Shown: in pieces, positions 62,033 to 64,000 of the stretch
How positions within the stretch are numbered: the first letter of the stretch is position 1
Layout of the letters: the number at the start of each line of letters is the position of its first letter
Assembly (NCBI GenBank): GCA_002708765.1
Contig: PAPD01000021.1
Span: 6,358 to 70,357 of the forward strand
Length of the DNA: 64,000 nucleotides
Source of the DNA: Gammaproteobacteria bacterium
Lineage (GTDB): Bacteria > Pseudomonadota > Gammaproteobacteria > Pseudomonadales > Azotimanducaceae
Direction of reading: 5' to 3'
Translations under genes and position numbers: made by a program
Notes under the pieces: model-generated
The model's input: the letters and a program-made list of their open reading frames with translations, nothing else
Told to the model about the DNA's origin: nothing
Database searches by the model: none

Positions 62033-64000
62033 ATGTCAAAAGGAACCAGAAACTCGAATGCGATACGAGCCCTCACCATGGATGCCGTTCAAAAAGCTGG
62101 ATGCGGTCATCCCGGTGCTCCGATGGGAATGGCCGAGATAGCCGAGGTGTTATGGAGGAATTATCTTAAACATAACCCGAATAATCCTGGCTGGATTGAT
62201 AGAGATAGATTCGTACTGTCTAACGGACATGGATCGATGTTGTTGTATTCTCTATTGCATTTGTCTGGTTACGCTCTCACGATGGAAGATATAAAGAATT
62301 TTAGACAGCTCGATTCAATAACTGCCGGTCATCCCGAGTTTGCTGAAACTCCTGGTGTAGAGACAACCACCGGGCCGCTTGGCCAGGGGTTTGCTAATGC
62401 GGTTGGTATGGCTATCGCCGAGAAGGTTTTAGGTGCTCGGTTTAATAGACCCGACTTTCCGATCGTAGATCATTACACCTACACATTTGTGGGAGATGGC
62501 TGTCTTATGGAAGGAATTTCCCATGAAGCAGCATCCCTTGCGGGGACTCTTAATCTTTCCAAACTCATTTGTATTTACGATTCAAATCGGATTTCAATTG
62601 ATGGGGACATCTCTGGATGGTTTACGGATGATACGGCGAGTCGCTTCAAGGCCTATGGTTGGGATGTCATAGACAGTGTTAATGGACACGCTCCCGAGGA
62701 AATCTCTAAAGCTATAAGTGCGGGAAAAGAATCAACCAAACCCTGCCTTATATGTTGCGATACGAAGATCGGTTTTGGTTCTCCTAATAAAGAAAACAGC
62801 GCATCCAGTCACGGGAATCCGTTGGGAGAAGAAGAAATTCAACTAACCAGAGAAGCGCTAGGCTGGGAATGGCCTCCATTTGAAATTCCTGAGGACGTTT
62901 ATCAGTCGTGGGATTGCAGAAAAAAAGGCGAAATCGCAGAAAAGGCATGGTCCGAAATGATGAATAATTATAGGACTAAGTATCCTGAATTGGCCATGCA
63001 ATTTGAACTTTGTCTCGAATCAAAATTACCCTCGGCGTGGAACTCCAAGCTCCTTGACTGGGCAACGGAAATACAGGGAAAAGAACAGACAATTGCCTCC
63101 AGAAATGCTTCGGGGGAATTGATAGCAAAGCTAGACACTATTCTTCCTAATCTGATCGGTGGTTCCGCGGATTTATCCAGTTCCAACTGCACTAGTTGGC
63201 CCGATGCCAGGCCACTAACTTCGACTGATTGCAGTGGAAACTATATTTTCTATGGTGTTCGCGAATTCGGGATGACGGCTATCACGAATGGGATAGCTCT
63301 TCATGGAGGACTGCGCCCATTTTCTGGAACCTTTTTGGTTTTCATGGAATATGCAAGGAATGCAGTTCGGATGTCAGCTCTTATGAAGATCCCTAATATA
63401 TTTGTATATACGCATGACTCGATCGGACAGGGAGAAGATGGACCAACCCATCAACCGGTAGAGCAATTATCGAATCTTCGCAGTACTCCCAACATGAATG
63501 TCTGGCGTCCATGTGATGCTGTTGAGACCGTTTTTGCATGGAAGTCTGCGATCGAGAATCTCCAAAGCCCTACTTCTCTGGTTTTTAGCCGACAAGGCCT
63601 GCCTACTTTAAGTAGAGATGGGGTGAAGATAAACGAAATATCTAAAGGCGGATATATTATTTTCGAACCCAAGAATGATCTGGATTGTATAATAATTGCT
63701 ACGGGTTCCGAGGTAGCTTTGGCGGTGAAAGTTGCAGAGGGCCTAGAGAAAGAAGGTGTCTTTGTTCGGGTAGTTTCAATGCCCTGTGTGGAGATGTTTG
63801 AGTCTCAGGATTTATCCTACAGAGATTTTGTTTTGCCTCCGGCAATGGATAAAAGAATTGCCATTGAGGCATCTCATCCAGATCAATGGTATAAGTTTGT
63901 TGGTCGCGAAGGTCGTATTATTGGAATTCAGTCATTTGGTTCCAGCGCCCCTGGGCCAGAGCTCATGCAGCTCTTTGGTTTCACGGAAAAAAACGTTAAA
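62033..64000 (+). CDS. tkt: Transketolase, partial (open at right edge; absent from the ORF track)
   Basis: [103 protein letters not shown]; frame open to base 64000. Confidence 0.98.
   Translation, partial: MSKGTRNSNAIRALTMDAVQKAGCGHPGAPMGMAEIAEVLWRNYLKHNPNNPGWIDRDRFVLSNGHGSMLLYSLLHLSGYALTMEDIKNFRQLDSITAGHPEFAETPGVETTTGPLGQGFANAVGMAIAEKVLGARFNRPDFPIVDHYTYTFVGDGCLMEGISHEAASLAGTLNLSKLICIYDSNRISIDGDISGWFTDDTASRFKAYGWDVIDSVNGHAPEEISKAISAGKESTKPCLICCDTKIGFGSPNKENSASSHGNPLGEEEIQLTREALGWEWPPFEIPEDVYQSWDCRKKGEIAEKAWSEMMNNYRTKYPELAMQFELCLESKLPSAWNSKLLDWATEIQGKEQTIASRNASGELIAKLDTILPNLIGGSADLSSSNCTSWPDARPLTSTDCSGNYIFYGVREFGMTAITNGIALHGGLRPFSGTFLVFMEYARNAVRMSALMKIPNIFVYTHDSIGQGEDGPTHQPVEQLSNLRSTPNMNVWRPCDAVETVFAWKSAIENLQSPTSLVFSRQGLPTLSRDGVKINEISKGGYIIFEPKNDLDCIIIATGSEVALAVKVAEGLEKEGVFVRVVSMPCVEMFESQDLSYRDFVLPPAMDKRIAIEASHPDQWYKFVGREGRIIGIQSFGSSAPGPELMQLFGFTEKNVK

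Noticed and set aside
61933-62169. 78-aa plus-strand ORF
   Set aside because: Overlaps the metK-tkt intergenic region and the tkt N-terminus in another frame; the tkt frame from 62033 is clearly coding.

Overview
The window looks like a chromosomal segment of a gammaproteobacterium. This rests on gene order: gene order from memory resembles two Pseudomonas blocks, rpmG/rpmB-coaBC-dut-argB-pyrE-rph-yicC-gmk-rpoZ-spoT-ridA-recG-rubredoxin-ubiA and mutM/coaD-rsmD-ftsYEX-rpoH-trmB-hemW-rdgB-yggT-proC-yggS-ruvX-yqgE-tonB-gshB-pilG. From left to right: (i) glmU-glmS; (ii) an accessory tract of about 20 kb up to uvrD, holding an iron(III) ABC importer with a Fur-like operator, a PiT phosphate transporter, a single-chain glycyl-tRNA synthetase, a DUF123/nth divergent pair, two MAPEG genes, an Nmad3-like (nucleotide-modification-associated) protein and at least three decayed genes; (iii) uvrD and a split TRAP transporter locus; (iv) a long conserved housekeeping block; (v) a partial tkt running off the right edge. 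No rRNA, tRNA, CRISPR array, integrase or transposase was recognised by eye. The strongest finding is a collapsed type IV pilus chemosensory (Pil-Chp) locus. Between gshB and rsmE only a PilG-like receiver and a PilJ-like sensor remain. The PilJ-like protein has lost the methyl-accepting signalling domain and carries a different cytoplasmic tail. Other notable points are a DctQ gene with an apparent AUC start codon, a 15-bp out-of-frame repeat that overwrites the PilG receiver motif, an fbpC truncated by overlap with an ogt-like gene, and an orphan Nmad3-like gene. All family calls are from recognising motifs by eye; no database search was run.
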